A stretch of 64,000 nucleotides of DNA from Bacillota bacterium. Lineage in GTDB: Bacteria; Bacillota; Clostridia; Lachnospirales; Bianqueaceae. Position numbers and translations under genes: made by a program. Under the pieces are notes generated by a model. It was given only the letters and a program-made list of their open reading frames with translations. It was not told the DNA's origin and did no database searches. Positions 27,212-35,636 of this stretch are shown piece after piece (position 1 is the first letter of the stretch; every line of letters starts with the position of its first letter). The stretch spans positions 80,995-144,994 of the forward strand of contig JAFRZL010000015.1 of NCBI GenBank assembly GCA_017442535.1, written 5' to 3'.

Positions 27212-27927
27212 ATCCTGAGAGATATCGGAAGCGTGTCGTTTTCTGGAAAGGAGACCGCATGCGTTTTGTAGGCCATCTTGATCTGCTTCGCGTATTACAG
27301 CGGGCCATGAACCGGGCCGGGATCGAACTGGTCTTTTCCAATGGATTTAATCCGCATCCTCAGATGTCATTTGCCAAGCCCCTCTCCCTGGGACAGGAAG
27401 GCATGCGAGAGATCATGGAACTGGAGCTCGCTTCTCCGATGACTGATCAGGAGCTGATCGAGCGGATCAACGCGGTACTTCCGCCCGGGATCCTGCTGCT
27501 GGACGCGGCGGATATGCCGGAGGGCACCAAATCCGCCATGTCTATGGTAGATCTGGCTGAATACGAGATCCATCTTCCTGATCTGGATATTGACTATCCT
27601 GAGGCGCTCAAAGGTTTCTTATCGCTTCCGGAAATACCGATACGCAAGCTCGCCAAATTCCATGGGCGCAAACAGGAGATAACGGTAGATATCCGCCCCA
27701 GAATCCGCGAACTCAAGGCGCTGAACGCAAATACATTTTATCTGCTGGCCGTCAGTACGGGCGAAGAAAACCTTAAACCTGACAAAATGATGCAGGTCTT
27801 CTGGAACTATATCGGTCATCCTGAGCAGACGGCTAATGAACAGATCGTCAGGACCGGACTGTATCAGTGCCGGGAAGACGGGACGCTTGCGGATATGATG
27901 CAATTATTGGAATATCAGGCGGAGTAG
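27208..27927 (+). CDS. TIGR03936-family radical SAM-associated protein (DUF2344)
   Basis: 239 residues beginning with a conserved core, FWKGDRMRFVGHLDLLRVLQRAMNR split by family gaps, then FSNGFNPHPQMSFAKPLSLG near residue 50. This is the DUF2344 family, the obligate companion of the preceding radical SAM protein. No catalytic motif is known. It overlaps its partner by 4 nt with AGGAG upstream, and it ends before a promoter and structured leader for rplU. Confidence 0.87.
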   Translation: MNPERYRKRVVFWKGDRMRFVGHLDLLRVLQRAMNRAGIELVFSNGFNPHPQMSFAKPLSLGQEGMREIMELELASPMTDQELIERINAVLPPGILLLDAADMPEGTKSAMSMVDLAEYEIHLPDLDIDYPEALKGFLSLPEIPIRKLAKFHGRKQEITVDIRPRIRELKALNANTFYLLAVSTGEENLKPDKMMQVFWNYIGHPEQTANEQIVRTGLYQCREDGTLADMMQLLEYQAE

Positions 27928-27993
27928 AGCCGAGCCCAAAGCGTCTGATGCTCAAATAATACTGAAAATAAGCGATTTTCCTCAATTTTATGC

Positions 27994-28022
27994 TTGACAA
28001 GCAGACACTCCTGTGATAAAAT
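27994..28022 (+). promoter_or_regulatory. Promoter of the rplU-prp-rpmA operon
   Basis: TTGACA (27994-27999), a 17-nt spacer and TAAAAT (28017-28022) are placed just before the structured leader, so the leader would be close to the transcript's 5' end. Confidence 0.85.
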
Positions 28023-28035
28023 CGATATGTTGCCG

Positions 28036-28088
28036 CTCGACGAGGCCTTTAATGGTATGCTTTGAGGCATGCAGCCATAGTCGGCGAG
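28036..28088 (+). ncRNA. Ribosomal protein L21 leader (probable)
   Basis: The 5' untranslated region folds as a closing stem CTCGACGAG (28036-28044) with TCGGCGAG (28081-28088), around an inner hairpin ATGG/TATGC (28052-28060) with GCATGC/CCAT (28067-28078). Firmicutes have a known L21 leader at exactly this place, thought to bind L21 and lower expression when free protein is in excess. The identification rests on position and structure; I could not run a covariance search. Confidence 0.65.
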
Positions 28089-28113
28089 TCTTAAAAGAAG
28101 GAGGTGCCTAGTA

Positions 28114-28425
28114 ATGTATGCTGTAATCGAAACAGGTGGCAAGCAGTACCGGGTACAAGAAGGAGACGTTGTTTTTGTCGAGAAGCTCGGTCTGGTCGAG
28201 GGTGAGAATTATGTATTTGATAAGGTTCTTGCCGTATTTACCGATGACGGAGCGATGGTTGGAAAGCCTTACGTCGAGGGTGCAAAGGTTTCTGCGACGA
28301 CCCTTAAGGAAGGACGCGCCAAGAAGGTCATTGTTTACAAGTACAAGTCCAAGAAGGGCTATCACAAGAAGCAGGGCCATCGTCAGTGCTTCACCAAGCT
28401 TCAGATCAATTCGATCCAGGCTTAA
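28114..28425 (+). CDS. rplU: 50S ribosomal protein L21 (bL21)
   Basis: A 103-residue protein matching bL21 over its full length: [20 protein letters not shown] at the start and [22 protein letters not shown] near the end, which binds 23S rRNA domain III. AAGGAGG is 9-10 nt upstream. It is first of the conserved rplU-prp-rpmA trio. Confidence 0.97.
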   Translation: MYAVIETGGKQYRVQEGDVVFVEKLGLVEGENYVFDKVLAVFTDDGAMVGKPYVEGAKVSATTLKEGRAKKVIVYKYKSKKGYHKKQGHRQCFTKLQINSIQA

Positions 28426-28439
28426 TTCCTTGGTTTGAC

Positions 28440-28781
28440 ATGATTCAGGCAGTCCTATTCACTAATTCCGAAGGGCATATCTGGGGATTCCGCATTAAGG
28501 GCCACGCCGAGTACGCGGCTGATGGCGAACCCGATATCGTCTGTGCCGCGGTTTCCGCCCTTGCCTATAATACAGTTAATGGGCTGCAGCAATTATGCGG
28601 TCAGCATGTTCTCTGCAAGACGAACGATGACGGCTTTATGGCTGCACAAGTGCCCTTGATTCGTGAGGGGGCCAATTCGGACAAAGCAGAACTGGTTTTC
28701 AGATTGTTATATCTGGGCCTGAAACAGCTTGCCAGACAATACAGATCCAATGTAACCGTAAAAACTGTTAAGCACACTTGA
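28440..28781 (+). CDS. prp: Ribosomal-processing cysteine protease Prp (YsxB)
   Basis: A 113-residue protease that removes the N-terminal extension of L27. IKGHAEYA gives catalytic His22 and DIVCAAVSALAYNTVNGL gives Cys35, as in the family. ATG 28440 is chosen because the upstream in-frame part lies within rplU. No strong ribosome binding site is seen and translation may be coupled to rplU. The adjacent L27 carries the matching cleavage motif. Confidence 0.93.
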   Translation: MIQAVLFTNSEGHIWGFRIKGHAEYAADGEPDIVCAAVSALAYNTVNGLQQLCGQHVLCKTNDDGFMAAQVPLIREGANSDKAELVFRLLYLGLKQLARQYRSNVTVKTVKHT

Positions 28782-28796
28782 AGGAGGTGCATTTCA

Positions 28797-29090
28797 ATGC
28801 TTCAGATGAATCTTCAGTTGTTTGCTCATAAGAAGGGCGTAGGTTCCAGTAAGAACGGACGTGACTCCGAGTCCAAGCGCCTGGGAGCGAAGAGAGCCGA
28901 TGGTCAGGTCGTAAAGGCCGGCAACATTCTGTACCGCCAGAATGGTACTCGTATCCATCCCGGAACGAATGTAGGCATCGGTAAGGATGACACCCTTTAC
29001 GCTCTGGTAGAGGGACGTGTCAAGTTTGAGAGATACGGACGCGACCGCAAGAAGGTCTCCGTATATCCCGTGGAGGAAGCTGCGGTTTAA
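28797..29090 (+). CDS. rpmA: 50S ribosomal protein L27 with Prp-cleaved extension
   Basis: A 97-residue bL27 with the Firmicutes N-terminal extension: [14 protein letters not shown] starts at residue 4, and Prp would cut between Phe9 and Ala10 to expose the tail that reaches the peptidyl-transferase centre. [19 protein letters not shown] is typical. GGAGGT is 9 nt upstream of the ATG. It completes the rplU-prp-rpmA unit and is followed by a hairpin. Confidence 0.97.
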   Translation: MLQMNLQLFAHKKGVGSSKNGRDSESKRLGAKRADGQVVKAGNILYRQNGTRIHPGTNVGIGKDDTLYALVEGRVKFERYGRDRKKVSVYPVEEAAV

Positions 29091-29118
29091 TCGCCGCAAG
29101 CCGAATACTTCAGCAATC

Positions 29119-29157
29119 AGGCAGGTTCCAAGCATCCTTTGGGACCTGCTGTTTTTT
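29119..29157 (+). terminator. Terminator after rpmA
   Basis: GGCAGGTTCC (29120-29129) pairs with GGGACCTGCT (29141-29150) and TTTTTT follows. It separates the ribosomal protein genes from obgE and may be partly read through, since no good promoter for obgE is seen. Confidence 0.75.
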
Positions 29158-29180
29158 CTAAATCAGGAAGAGGGACTATC

Positions 29181-30473
29181 ATGTATGTAGATGAAGCTCG
29201 TATTACCATTGAATCCGGCAAGGGCGGGAATGGCTGTACTTCTTTTAGACGTGAGAAATTCGTGGCTGCGGGAGGCCCCGACGGCGGCGATGGCGGTAAG
29301 GGTGGAGACATCATCTTCGAGACCGAGCAGGGGATGACGACCCTTTATTATTTCCGCCATCATCGTATTTTTAAGGCGGAGAAGGGCGGCGATGGCGGCG
29401 GCAAAAATTGCCATGGCAAGGATGCGGATGATCTGATCATTCGTGTCCCGATCGGAACGGTGCTCCGGGAAGCGGAGTCAGGTCTGGTCGTCGCAGATCT
29501 CTCCAAGCCCGATATGCATGAAATCATATTAAAAGGCGGACGTGGCGGCAAGGGGAACCAGCACTATGCGACCGCGACAATGCAGATTCCGCAGTATTCT
29601 CAGTCCGGACGGCCGGGGCACACTCTGGATTTGATCCTGGAGCTTAAGGTGCTGGCTGATGTTGGATTGCTCGGTTATCCCAATGCCGGCAAATCGACAT
29701 TTTTATCCCGTGTATCCAATGCCAAGCCTAAGATTGCCGATTATCCCTTTACTACACTTGAACCCAATCTGGGTGTGGTTAACCTGAGCTATGGCAAGTC
29801 TATGGTAATCGCCGATATTCCCGGGCTGATCGAGGGCGCGGCAGACGGCGCCGGTCTGGGACACGAGTTTCTGAAGCATCTGGAACGGACACGCGTTCTG
29901 ATTCATTTAGTTGATACTGCCGGTCTGGATGGACGTGATCCGATCTCGGATCTGGAGGTGATCAACGCGGAATTATCCCGTTACAGCGCTGAATTAGCTT
30001 CGCTGCCGCAGATCATAGCCGCGAATAAGATGGATTTACCCGACGCACAGGCCTTCTATCCCGAGCTGGAACAATATTGCAATGAAAAAGGCTATGAGGT
30101 CTTCCCGATTTCAGCCGCAACCGGCAAAGGGATCCAGGCGTTATTGGATCGCGTCATTCAGGTTCGTGATTCCATTGCCCCCGAGCCCCGCGTTTTCGAC
30201 AAAGAATTCGATATCAATACGCTTAATCAGGACAATGGTTTGTCGGAAGATGGCGGAATTACTATTGACTTGATGCCTGATGGAGCGTATAATATAGGTG
30301 GACCTGCGATCGAAAAAATGTTGGGATACACTTATTTGGATACGGAAAAAGGATTTGATTTCTTCCAGCGTTTCCTTAGGGAACGCGGTGTCATTGACCG
30401 GCTGGAAGCCATGGGCATTCAGGAAGGTGATACGGTTATCGTAGCCGATATCGCTTTCGAATTCTATCCGTAA
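29181..30473 (+). CDS. obgE: Obg-family GTPase (ribosome assembly/stress)
   Basis: A 430-residue GTPase: the glycine-rich Obg fold (about 1-158, GGPDGGDGGKGGD), the G domain with GYPNAGKST (near 166), DIPGLIEGA (near 213) and NKMD (near 288), and a C-terminal OCT domain (about 350-430). It acts in late 50S assembly and stringent control. ATG 29181 has AGAGGG 7 nt upstream and gives the canonical start MYVDEARI; a longer reading from 29139 would run through the terminator hairpin. Confidence 0.95.
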   Translation: MYVDEARITIESGKGGNGCTSFRREKFVAAGGPDGGDGGKGGDIIFETEQGMTTLYYFRHHRIFKAEKGGDGGGKNCHGKDADDLIIRVPIGTVLREAESGLVVADLSKPDMHEIILKGGRGGKGNQHYATATMQIPQYSQSGRPGHTLDLILELKVLADVGLLGYPNAGKSTFLSRVSNAKPKIADYPFTTLEPNLGVVNLSYGKSMVIADIPGLIEGAADGAGLGHEFLKHLERTRVLIHLVDTAGLDGRDPISDLEVINAELSRYSAELASLPQIIAANKMDLPDAQAFYPELEQYCNEKGYEVFPISAATGKGIQALLDRVIQVRDSIAPEPRVFDKEFDINTLNQDNGLSEDGGITIDLMPDGAYNIGGPAIEKMLGYTYLDTEKGFDFFQRFLRERGVIDRLEAMGIQEGDTVIVADIAFEFYP

Positions 30474-30496
30474 TCATTTGCATTGAGGAGATATTT

Positions 30497-30787
30497 ATGC
30501 TTACAACCAAACAAAGAGCCTATTTGCGTTCTCTTGCCCAGACCGAAGAAGCCATTTTCCAGATCGGAAAGGGCGGGGCGACCAGGGAACTTGTAGAGGC
30601 CCTCAGTGACGCGCTTGAAAAGCGTGAGCTGATCAAAATATCTGTGCTGCAGAATTGTGAAGACGACGTCAAATATCTGGCGGATGTCGTATCCACTCGC
30701 ACCCACGCGGAGCTTGTACAGACCATCGGTAAGAAAATCATTTTGTACAGGCCATCCAAGAAACCACATATTATTCTGCCGCGATGA
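30497..30787 (+). CDS. yhbY: YhbY-type CRM-domain RNA-binding protein
   Basis: A 96-residue protein that is a single CRM (KH-like) domain: LTTKQRAYLRSLAQ, then IGKGGATRELVEALSDALEKRELIK with the GxxG-type loop. E. coli YhbY associates with pre-50S particles. It follows obgE by 23 nt with GAGGAG upstream and overlaps nadD by 4 nt. Confidence 0.93.
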   Translation: MLTTKQRAYLRSLAQTEEAIFQIGKGGATRELVEALSDALEKRELIKISVLQNCEDDVKYLADVVSTRTHAELVQTIGKKIILYRPSKKPHIILPR

Positions 30788-31419
30788 ATGCCATGGATGC
30801 ACAGAAGGATTATGATCGCATGGCCCGCAGGGTCGCGATCATGGGCGGTACATTTGATCCGATTCATTACGGTCATCTCTTGACCGCTGAGACCGTCCGT
30901 GAAAAGCTTCAGATGGATCAGGTCCTGATTATTCCTACAGGTGTTTCTTATTTCAAAATCAATCGTAATGTGACGCCTCCCGACGTCCGTTTTCGGATGG
31001 TGGAGGCCGCTGTAAGAGATAATCCCTGGTTCTTTGCCTCTCCGATTGAGACGGAGCGGGATGGCTATACCTATACGGTCGATACCATTCATCAGCTGCG
31101 GCAGATTTATTCGGACAGTACCGAATTCTATTTTATCATCGGGGCAGATGCCATTTCCGGATTATCCTCCTGGTATCATGTGAAAGAACTGGTTTCTCTC
31201 TGTCATTTTGTCAGTGTCAACCGTCCGGGGTATGACTCGATCGTGCCGGATATCTTTAATGAAGAAGGCTGCAAGGGATTCTATCGGGTATCCGTCCCCG
31301 AGATGGAGATTTCTTCCTCCGACCTGCGTGAGCGGGTGAGAAGAGGAGAGAGCATCCGGTATATGGTACCGGAAATTGTCGAACAAATGATTTATCAATA
31401 TGGCCTTTATCAAGAATAA
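30784..31419 (+). CDS. nadD: Nicotinate-nucleotide adenylyltransferase
   Basis: NadD converts nicotinate mononucleotide and ATP to deamido-NAD. GGTFDPIHYGHL near residue 21 has the H-x-G-H adenylyltransferase motif, FIIGADAISGLSSWYH near 119 and ISSSDLRERVRRG near 178 are further family motifs. The length, 211 residues, is slightly long because of a 13-residue N-terminal lead. The ATG overlaps the yhbY stop (ATGA). Confidence 0.94.
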   Translation: MNAMDAQKDYDRMARRVAIMGGTFDPIHYGHLLTAETVREKLQMDQVLIIPTGVSYFKINRNVTPPDVRFRMVEAAVRDNPWFFASPIETERDGYTYTVDTIHQLRQIYSDSTEFYFIIGADAISGLSSWYHVKELVSLCHFVSVNRPGYDSIVPDIFNEEGCKGFYRVSVPEMEISSSDLRERVRRGESIRYMVPEIVEQMIYQYGLYQE

Positions 31420-31434
31420 AGGAGGTTGTAGGTA

Positions 31435-32001
31435 TTGCTGCCTGACAGAATTGAGATTTTGCGGTGGTTATATAGTAATTTAAAGCCGAAACGTTTTCTG
31501 CATACATTGGGCGTGGAGCAGGAGGCGATTGAACTTGCTATGATCCACGGACTGCCTCTCCGTGAAGCCTCGGTTGCGGCGCTGCTGCATGATTGTGCGA
31601 AGAATTTGCCGGAAAGAGAGATGCTGCGCATACTTGAGAGCCATCAGGATCCCTATGCGGATAAGGATTTTCCACAGGTGCTTCACGCATTCGCCGGTCC
31701 GTATGTAGCGGAGGATCAATTCGGACCGCTGCCGGAAGATATTGCCAATGCCATCCGTTTTCATACGACCGGCCGCAGCGCGATGTCTCCTCTGGAAAAA
31801 CTGATTTTTTCAGCCGATTATACGGAGCCCGGCCGCGAAGAATTTGCCGGTCTGGCCGAGGCCAGGGCTTTGATCCGCAAGGACCTCAGCCTGGGAACAG
31901 CTCATATTATCCGCAACAATGTCTATTATTTACAGCGTAAAGGCGCTTTGATCCATCCACTGACCTTAACGGCCCTTACGGATCTGTCCAATGGCGTCTG
32001 A
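31435..32001 (+). CDS. yqeK: YqeK HD-domain diadenosine tetraphosphatase
   Basis: A 188-residue HD-domain hydrolase that splits Ap4A into two ADP. Metal ligands are in RFLHTLGVEQEA (His), LLHDCAKN (His-Asp) and the late FSADYTEP. It sits between nadD and rsfS, the usual Firmicutes order. The start is TTG 31435, with AAAGGAGGT 8-9 nt upstream; no in-frame ATG is close. Confidence 0.92.
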   Translation: MLPDRIEILRWLYSNLKPKRFLHTLGVEQEAIELAMIHGLPLREASVAALLHDCAKNLPEREMLRILESHQDPYADKDFPQVLHAFAGPYVAEDQFGPLPEDIANAIRFHTTGRSAMSPLEKLIFSADYTEPGREEFAGLAEARALIRKDLSLGTAHIIRNNVYYLQRKGALIHPLTLTALTDLSNGV

Positions 32002-32029
32002 AGATGACCAATTTGATTAGGAGGTAAAA

Positions 32030-32413
32030 ATGTCCGATCAGTTTAATCTTGCAGAAGATTTAAAAGAATCCGCTCATATGGCCAAAGTTGCCTATCAGGC
32101 ACTTGAAAGCAAGCAGGGCGAAGACATCCGTGTACTGGATATCCACGATGTATCTGTGCTTGCCGATTATTTTGTCATCGCCCATGGCCGTAACCGCAGC
32201 CATGTACAGGCTCTGCTGGATGAAGTAGAGGATAAACTGGCTGAGGCCGGGTATGAAATCATGTCTAAAGAGGGCATGGAATCCTTTACCTGGGGCTTGC
32301 TTGACTGCAACCGTATCATTGTTCATATCTTCAGTGAAGAAGCAAGACTTTTTTACAATCTGGAGAGAATCTGGTCCGACGGCAAGAAGATCGATCCGTC
32401 TGAGCTGGCTTGA
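32030..32413 (+). CDS. rsfS: Ribosomal silencing factor RsfS
   Basis: 127 residues of the Iojap/RsfS family, which binds L14 and blocks 30S-50S joining when nutrients are scarce. DIRVLDIHDVSVLADYFVIAHG split around residue 35-55, NRSHVQALLDEVEDKL and the late DCNRIIVHIFSEEARLFYNLE pattern are typical. AGGAGG lies 6 nt before the ATG. It is the last gene of the obgE-rsfS run. Confidence 0.95.
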   Translation: MSDQFNLAEDLKESAHMAKVAYQALESKQGEDIRVLDIHDVSVLADYFVIAHGRNRSHVQALLDEVEDKLAEAGYEIMSKEGMESFTWGLLDCNRIIVHIFSEEARLFYNLERIWSDGKKIDPSELA

Positions 32414-32433
32414 TTCTCTGTTTTACTCTGTTT

Positions 32434-32456
32434 GAAGAGCCCACGCCGGGCTTTTC
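32434..32456 (+). terminator. Terminator after rsfS
   Basis: GAAGAGCCC (32434-32442), a short loop and GGGCTTTTC (32448-32456) form a small GC-centred hairpin with T-residues. Confidence 0.65.
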
Positions 32457-32521
32457 ATCATATTAAATCAGTACTGCATGGTGTCAGGGCTGATTGAAAT
32501 GAATTATAAGGAGGAACCACT

Positions 32522-34045
32522 ATGAGTACCGGTAAGGCCTTAACGGAGGCGGAGCGTATCAAAAGAAGGAATCTATGGACCTATCCCGTCGGAACAGTGG
32601 GAAGGGATGCCATTTATCAGCTTTTTAACAGCTTCATCCTGATCTACGTTATCTTTACCCGCAATCTTACCGACGCGCAATTAGGCGTCATTACCGCAAT
32701 TATGGTAGCTGCCCGTATCTTTGATGCCCTGAATGATCCCATCATGGGCAATATCATTGAGCGGACGCGTACCAAGTGGGGTAAATTCAAGCCCTGGCTT
32801 GCGATCGGCGTCGTCAGCACTTCCCTGGTTGTGATCTATATCTTTAACACCAAGCTTCAGGGCTGGGCTTTTATCGTCGCGTTCGGTATTGTCTATTTCC
32901 TTTACAGCATCACTTATACGATGCATGATATCTCCTACTGGGGCATGGCTCCTTCTCTGGGGCATGACGCCAATTCCAGAAACCAGTTTACCTCCAGAGC
33001 CACGCTCTTTGCCGGTATCGGCAATGTTCTGGCGACGGTCGCGATTCCGATGCTGACCACCGGATCAAACGCGATCGGAGGAAACGCTGCTACCGCATAT
33101 GGCACCATCGCTCTGATCTTTGGTATTGCTGCGCCCTTATTCCTCTGTGTAACCCTGTTCGGCGTAAAAGAGGATTACAGCTACAATGCAGAACCTGTTC
33201 CGAAGGTCAGTTTCAAGACGATCATCAATACCTTCAAGGGTAATGATCAGCTGATCTGGATCGCCATTATCTTCCTGATCCAGCAGATTGGTAACAATGT
33301 CGTCATCGGTGGTCTCGGCTCGACCTATATTTACTTCGAATTCGGATATGAGGGCGGTTATTATTCGCTGTTCTCCATGGTCGGATTGATGGCTACCGGC
33401 TTCCTGATGGTCTTCTATCCCATGATTTCCCGTCATATCAACCGTAAACCGCTGATGAAGATCATGGCTATCATTTCTTTGGCGGGCTATGCCATTATGC
33501 TGCTTGTCGGACTGCTGATGCCAACCTCCATGGTCAAATTCTGGGCTATCACGATCGGCTTTATGCTGGCGAACTTCGGAATGTACTGCTTCTACCTGAT
33601 CATGATGATTTCGATCTTCAATACGGTGGAGTATAACGAACTGAAGCATGGTGTCCGTGACGAAGCGATCATTACCTCCGTCCGTCCTTTTGTTACCAAG
33701 CTTGCATCCGCGCTTACCGCACTGCTGACTTCTTTAAGCTTCCTGATCTTCGGCGTACTCAAATACACGAACGGTATCTCCGATCTGGAGCAGCTGACGA
33801 ATATGGGTAAGATTACGGAAGTGGAGAAGCTCGCTCAGATCAAAACGCTTCTTGAGCAGGTCAGCTCCGGTCAGATCATCTGCCTGCTGTTCTGCATTAC
33901 AGTCCTGCCCTGCGCACTGATGATCATTTCTTACCGTATGTATCAGAAGAAGTATAAACTGGATGAGGATGAGTATGACCGCATCCGTGCAGAGCTCGAA
34001 GAAATCAAGGCCGGTAAGGCTAAGGAGTCTCATCCTGAGGAATAA
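32522..34045 (+). CDS. GPH-type sugar:cation symporter (MFS)
   Basis: A 507-residue twelve-helix transporter of the glycoside-pentoside-hexuronide:cation symporter family. Evidence is DALNDPIMGNIIERTRTKWGKFKPW around residue 70-95, the diagnostic loop, and YTMHDISYWGMAPSLGHDANSRNQ around 138-160. The substrate may be a glycoside, pentose or hexuronate; the uronate isomerase elsewhere in the window makes a hexuronate conceivable, but this is weak. AAGGAGG lies 7-8 nt upstream. A charged C-terminal tail of about 30 residues ends the protein. Confidence 0.88.
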   Translation: MSTGKALTEAERIKRRNLWTYPVGTVGRDAIYQLFNSFILIYVIFTRNLTDAQLGVITAIMVAARIFDALNDPIMGNIIERTRTKWGKFKPWLAIGVVSTSLVVIYIFNTKLQGWAFIVAFGIVYFLYSITYTMHDISYWGMAPSLGHDANSRNQFTSRATLFAGIGNVLATVAIPMLTTGSNAIGGNAATAYGTIALIFGIAAPLFLCVTLFGVKEDYSYNAEPVPKVSFKTIINTFKGNDQLIWIAIIFLIQQIGNNVVIGGLGSTYIYFEFGYEGGYYSLFSMVGLMATGFLMVFYPMISRHINRKPLMKIMAIISLAGYAIMLLVGLLMPTSMVKFWAITIGFMLANFGMYCFYLIMMISIFNTVEYNELKHGVRDEAIITSVRPFVTKLASALTALLTSLSFLIFGVLKYTNGISDLEQLTNMGKITEVEKLAQIKTLLEQVSSGQIICLLFCITVLPCALMIISYRMYQKKYKLDEDEYDRIRAELEEIKAGKAKESHPEE

Positions 34046-34069
34046 GTCCGTTGTAAGAGGGGGTTGCGA

Positions 34070-35485
34070 ATGAGCCGGCATATAGATAAAGCTGCTCAAA
34101 ACAGAGAAGTATTCGAGAACCTGAGCGTGCCGAAAGCGCTCGCTACTTTGGCGATTCCCACCATCATAGGCCAGCTGATCATCCTGATTTATAATCTCGC
34201 AGATACGTTTTTTATCGGGAGGGTCAACAACCCTTATATGGTGGCGGGAGTCTCCTTAATTTTGCCGGTTTATAATATCTGTATTTCCATAGCCGGTCTG
34301 GTCGGCATCGGCGGCGGAGCCTTGATCTCCAGACTGCTCGGTGCGGGACGCGATGATGAAGCCGTAAAGGTCAGCGCTTTCAGTATTTATACGGCTATCG
34401 GCGTCGCCTTTCTGTTTGCGCTTTCCGTGCTGATTGGCATGAACCCTCTGCTGAATGTCCTGGGGGCGAGCAGTGAAACAGAAGCTTTTGCGAGAGAATA
34501 TGCCATCTGCGTCATCGTAGTCGGCGGTATTCCGACAGTTCTTTCCATCACGATGGCGAATCTGCTGAGAAGTACCGGATGTGCACGCGAAGCTTCTTTT
34601 GGCGTATCGATGGGTGGAATCATTAACATGATTCTGGATCCGCTGTTTATGTTTGTGATTTTCCCGAGGGGAAAAGAGATCCTGGGTGCGGGCCTTGCGA
34701 CAGCAACGTCCAATTTGCTTGCCTGCATCTATTTTGTTATCACGATTAAACGCCTTCAGGGGAATACTGTCCTGACGCTTTCGCCTTCGGCGGGAATGCC
34801 GAGCCTGCAGAATATTAAGGCCATATTTGCCATTGGAATTCCGTCCGCGTTGGCTTCCTTCCTTTTCGATTTGGATTTTATAGTAATTGACAAGTTGGCT
34901 ACTTCTTATGGCGATATTCCTCTGGCAGCGATCGGTATAGTTCTTAAAGCCGAGAGGCTTCCACTGAATGTGGGCGTCGGTCTGGCACAGGGAATGATGC
35001 CGCTCGCAGCTTATAACTATGCCGCCCGGAATCTACCGCGGATGCGTAAAGCCATTTCTTATTCGAGAATTGCCGGATTAATCTTTGCGTTTATCAGTAT
35101 TATTCTATATGAGATAGGCGGCGGAGCAGTGATGCGACTATTTATCAATGATCCGGAAACCGTCAGGATCGGAACAAATTTCATTCGTGTCAGATGTATT
35201 GCTACGCCGCTGATGTTTACCAGCTTTCATATGGTAAATGCCTTTCAGGCACTTGGTAAAGGTAAAATGGCATTCTTTTTGCCTTTTGCACGCTGGGCCA
35301 TGTTCAACATACCATTGCTGTATATCATGAACGCGCTGTTTGGCATGTACGGCATTGTCTGGGCCCAATTTGCCGGAGATATACTGACAGTAACTGTTTC
35401 GATCATAGCCTATGTGCAATTTGAAAAGAAGGAATTAAAACCAATGGAACAGGCAATGATGTCGGAGGCAGCCATTTCCGGATAG
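34070..35485 (+). CDS. MATE-family efflux transporter
   Basis: A 471-residue MATE exporter with about twelve helices. The N-terminal entry ATLAIPTIIGQLIILIYNLADT and the inverted-repeat second half IFAIGIPSALASFLFDLDF are family features, as is GIGGGALISRLLGAG near residue 82. It resembles the clostridial branch related to MepA. Start ATG 34070 has AGAGGGGG 6 nt upstream; an alternative TTG at 34064 is too close. It is 24 nt after the symporter gene, so they may share a message. Confidence 0.87.
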   Translation: MSRHIDKAAQNREVFENLSVPKALATLAIPTIIGQLIILIYNLADTFFIGRVNNPYMVAGVSLILPVYNICISIAGLVGIGGGALISRLLGAGRDDEAVKVSAFSIYTAIGVAFLFALSVLIGMNPLLNVLGASSETEAFAREYAICVIVVGGIPTVLSITMANLLRSTGCAREASFGVSMGGIINMILDPLFMFVIFPRGKEILGAGLATATSNLLACIYFVITIKRLQGNTVLTLSPSAGMPSLQNIKAIFAIGIPSALASFLFDLDFIVIDKLATSYGDIPLAAIGIVLKAERLPLNVGVGLAQGMMPLAAYNYAARNLPRMRKAISYSRIAGLIFAFISIILYEIGGGAVMRLFINDPETVRIGTNFIRVRCIATPLMFTSFHMVNAFQALGKGKMAFFLPFARWAMFNIPLLYIMNALFGMYGIVWAQFAGDILTVTVSIIAYVQFEKKELKPMEQAMMSEAAISG

Positions 35486-35518
35486 GGAAGTTCAGCGTTT
35501 ACCTGATTCAAATGCTTC

Positions 35519-35554
35519 CAACTATTCGTAAAAGGCAAGTTTTACGAATAGTTG
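35519..35554. repeat. Perfect palindrome 1 (15-bp arms), core TATTCGTAA
   Basis: CAACTATTCGTAAAA (35519-35533), six bases, then TTTTACGAATAGTTG (35540-35554). The same core, TATTCGTAA...TTACGAATA, recurs at 36533-36567, so the two copies flank the lipoprotein gene. Either an operator or a hairpin in RNA is possible. Confidence 0.9.
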
Positions 35555-35566
35555 TACCGTAAAAAT

Positions 35567-35598
35567 AGGGGGAGCCCTCTTGATGAAGGCTCCCTTTT
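35567..35598. terminator. Terminator between convergent MATE and lipoprotein genes
   Basis: GGGAGCC (35570-35576), an 11-nt loop and GGCTCCC (35588-35594) then TTTT, with AAAAA on the other side. It can serve both strands. Confidence 0.8.
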
Positions 35599-35636
35599 GA
35601 TTTTGGCATTCTTTTTGGCATAATCGGAAATAATGA

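Noticed and set aside
35519..35554. Palindrome 1 as the terminator of the MATE gene
   Set aside because: The stem is AT-rich and lacks a proper T-run after it; the GC-rich hairpin at 35570-35598 is the better terminator. The similarity to the 36533 copy suggests another role.
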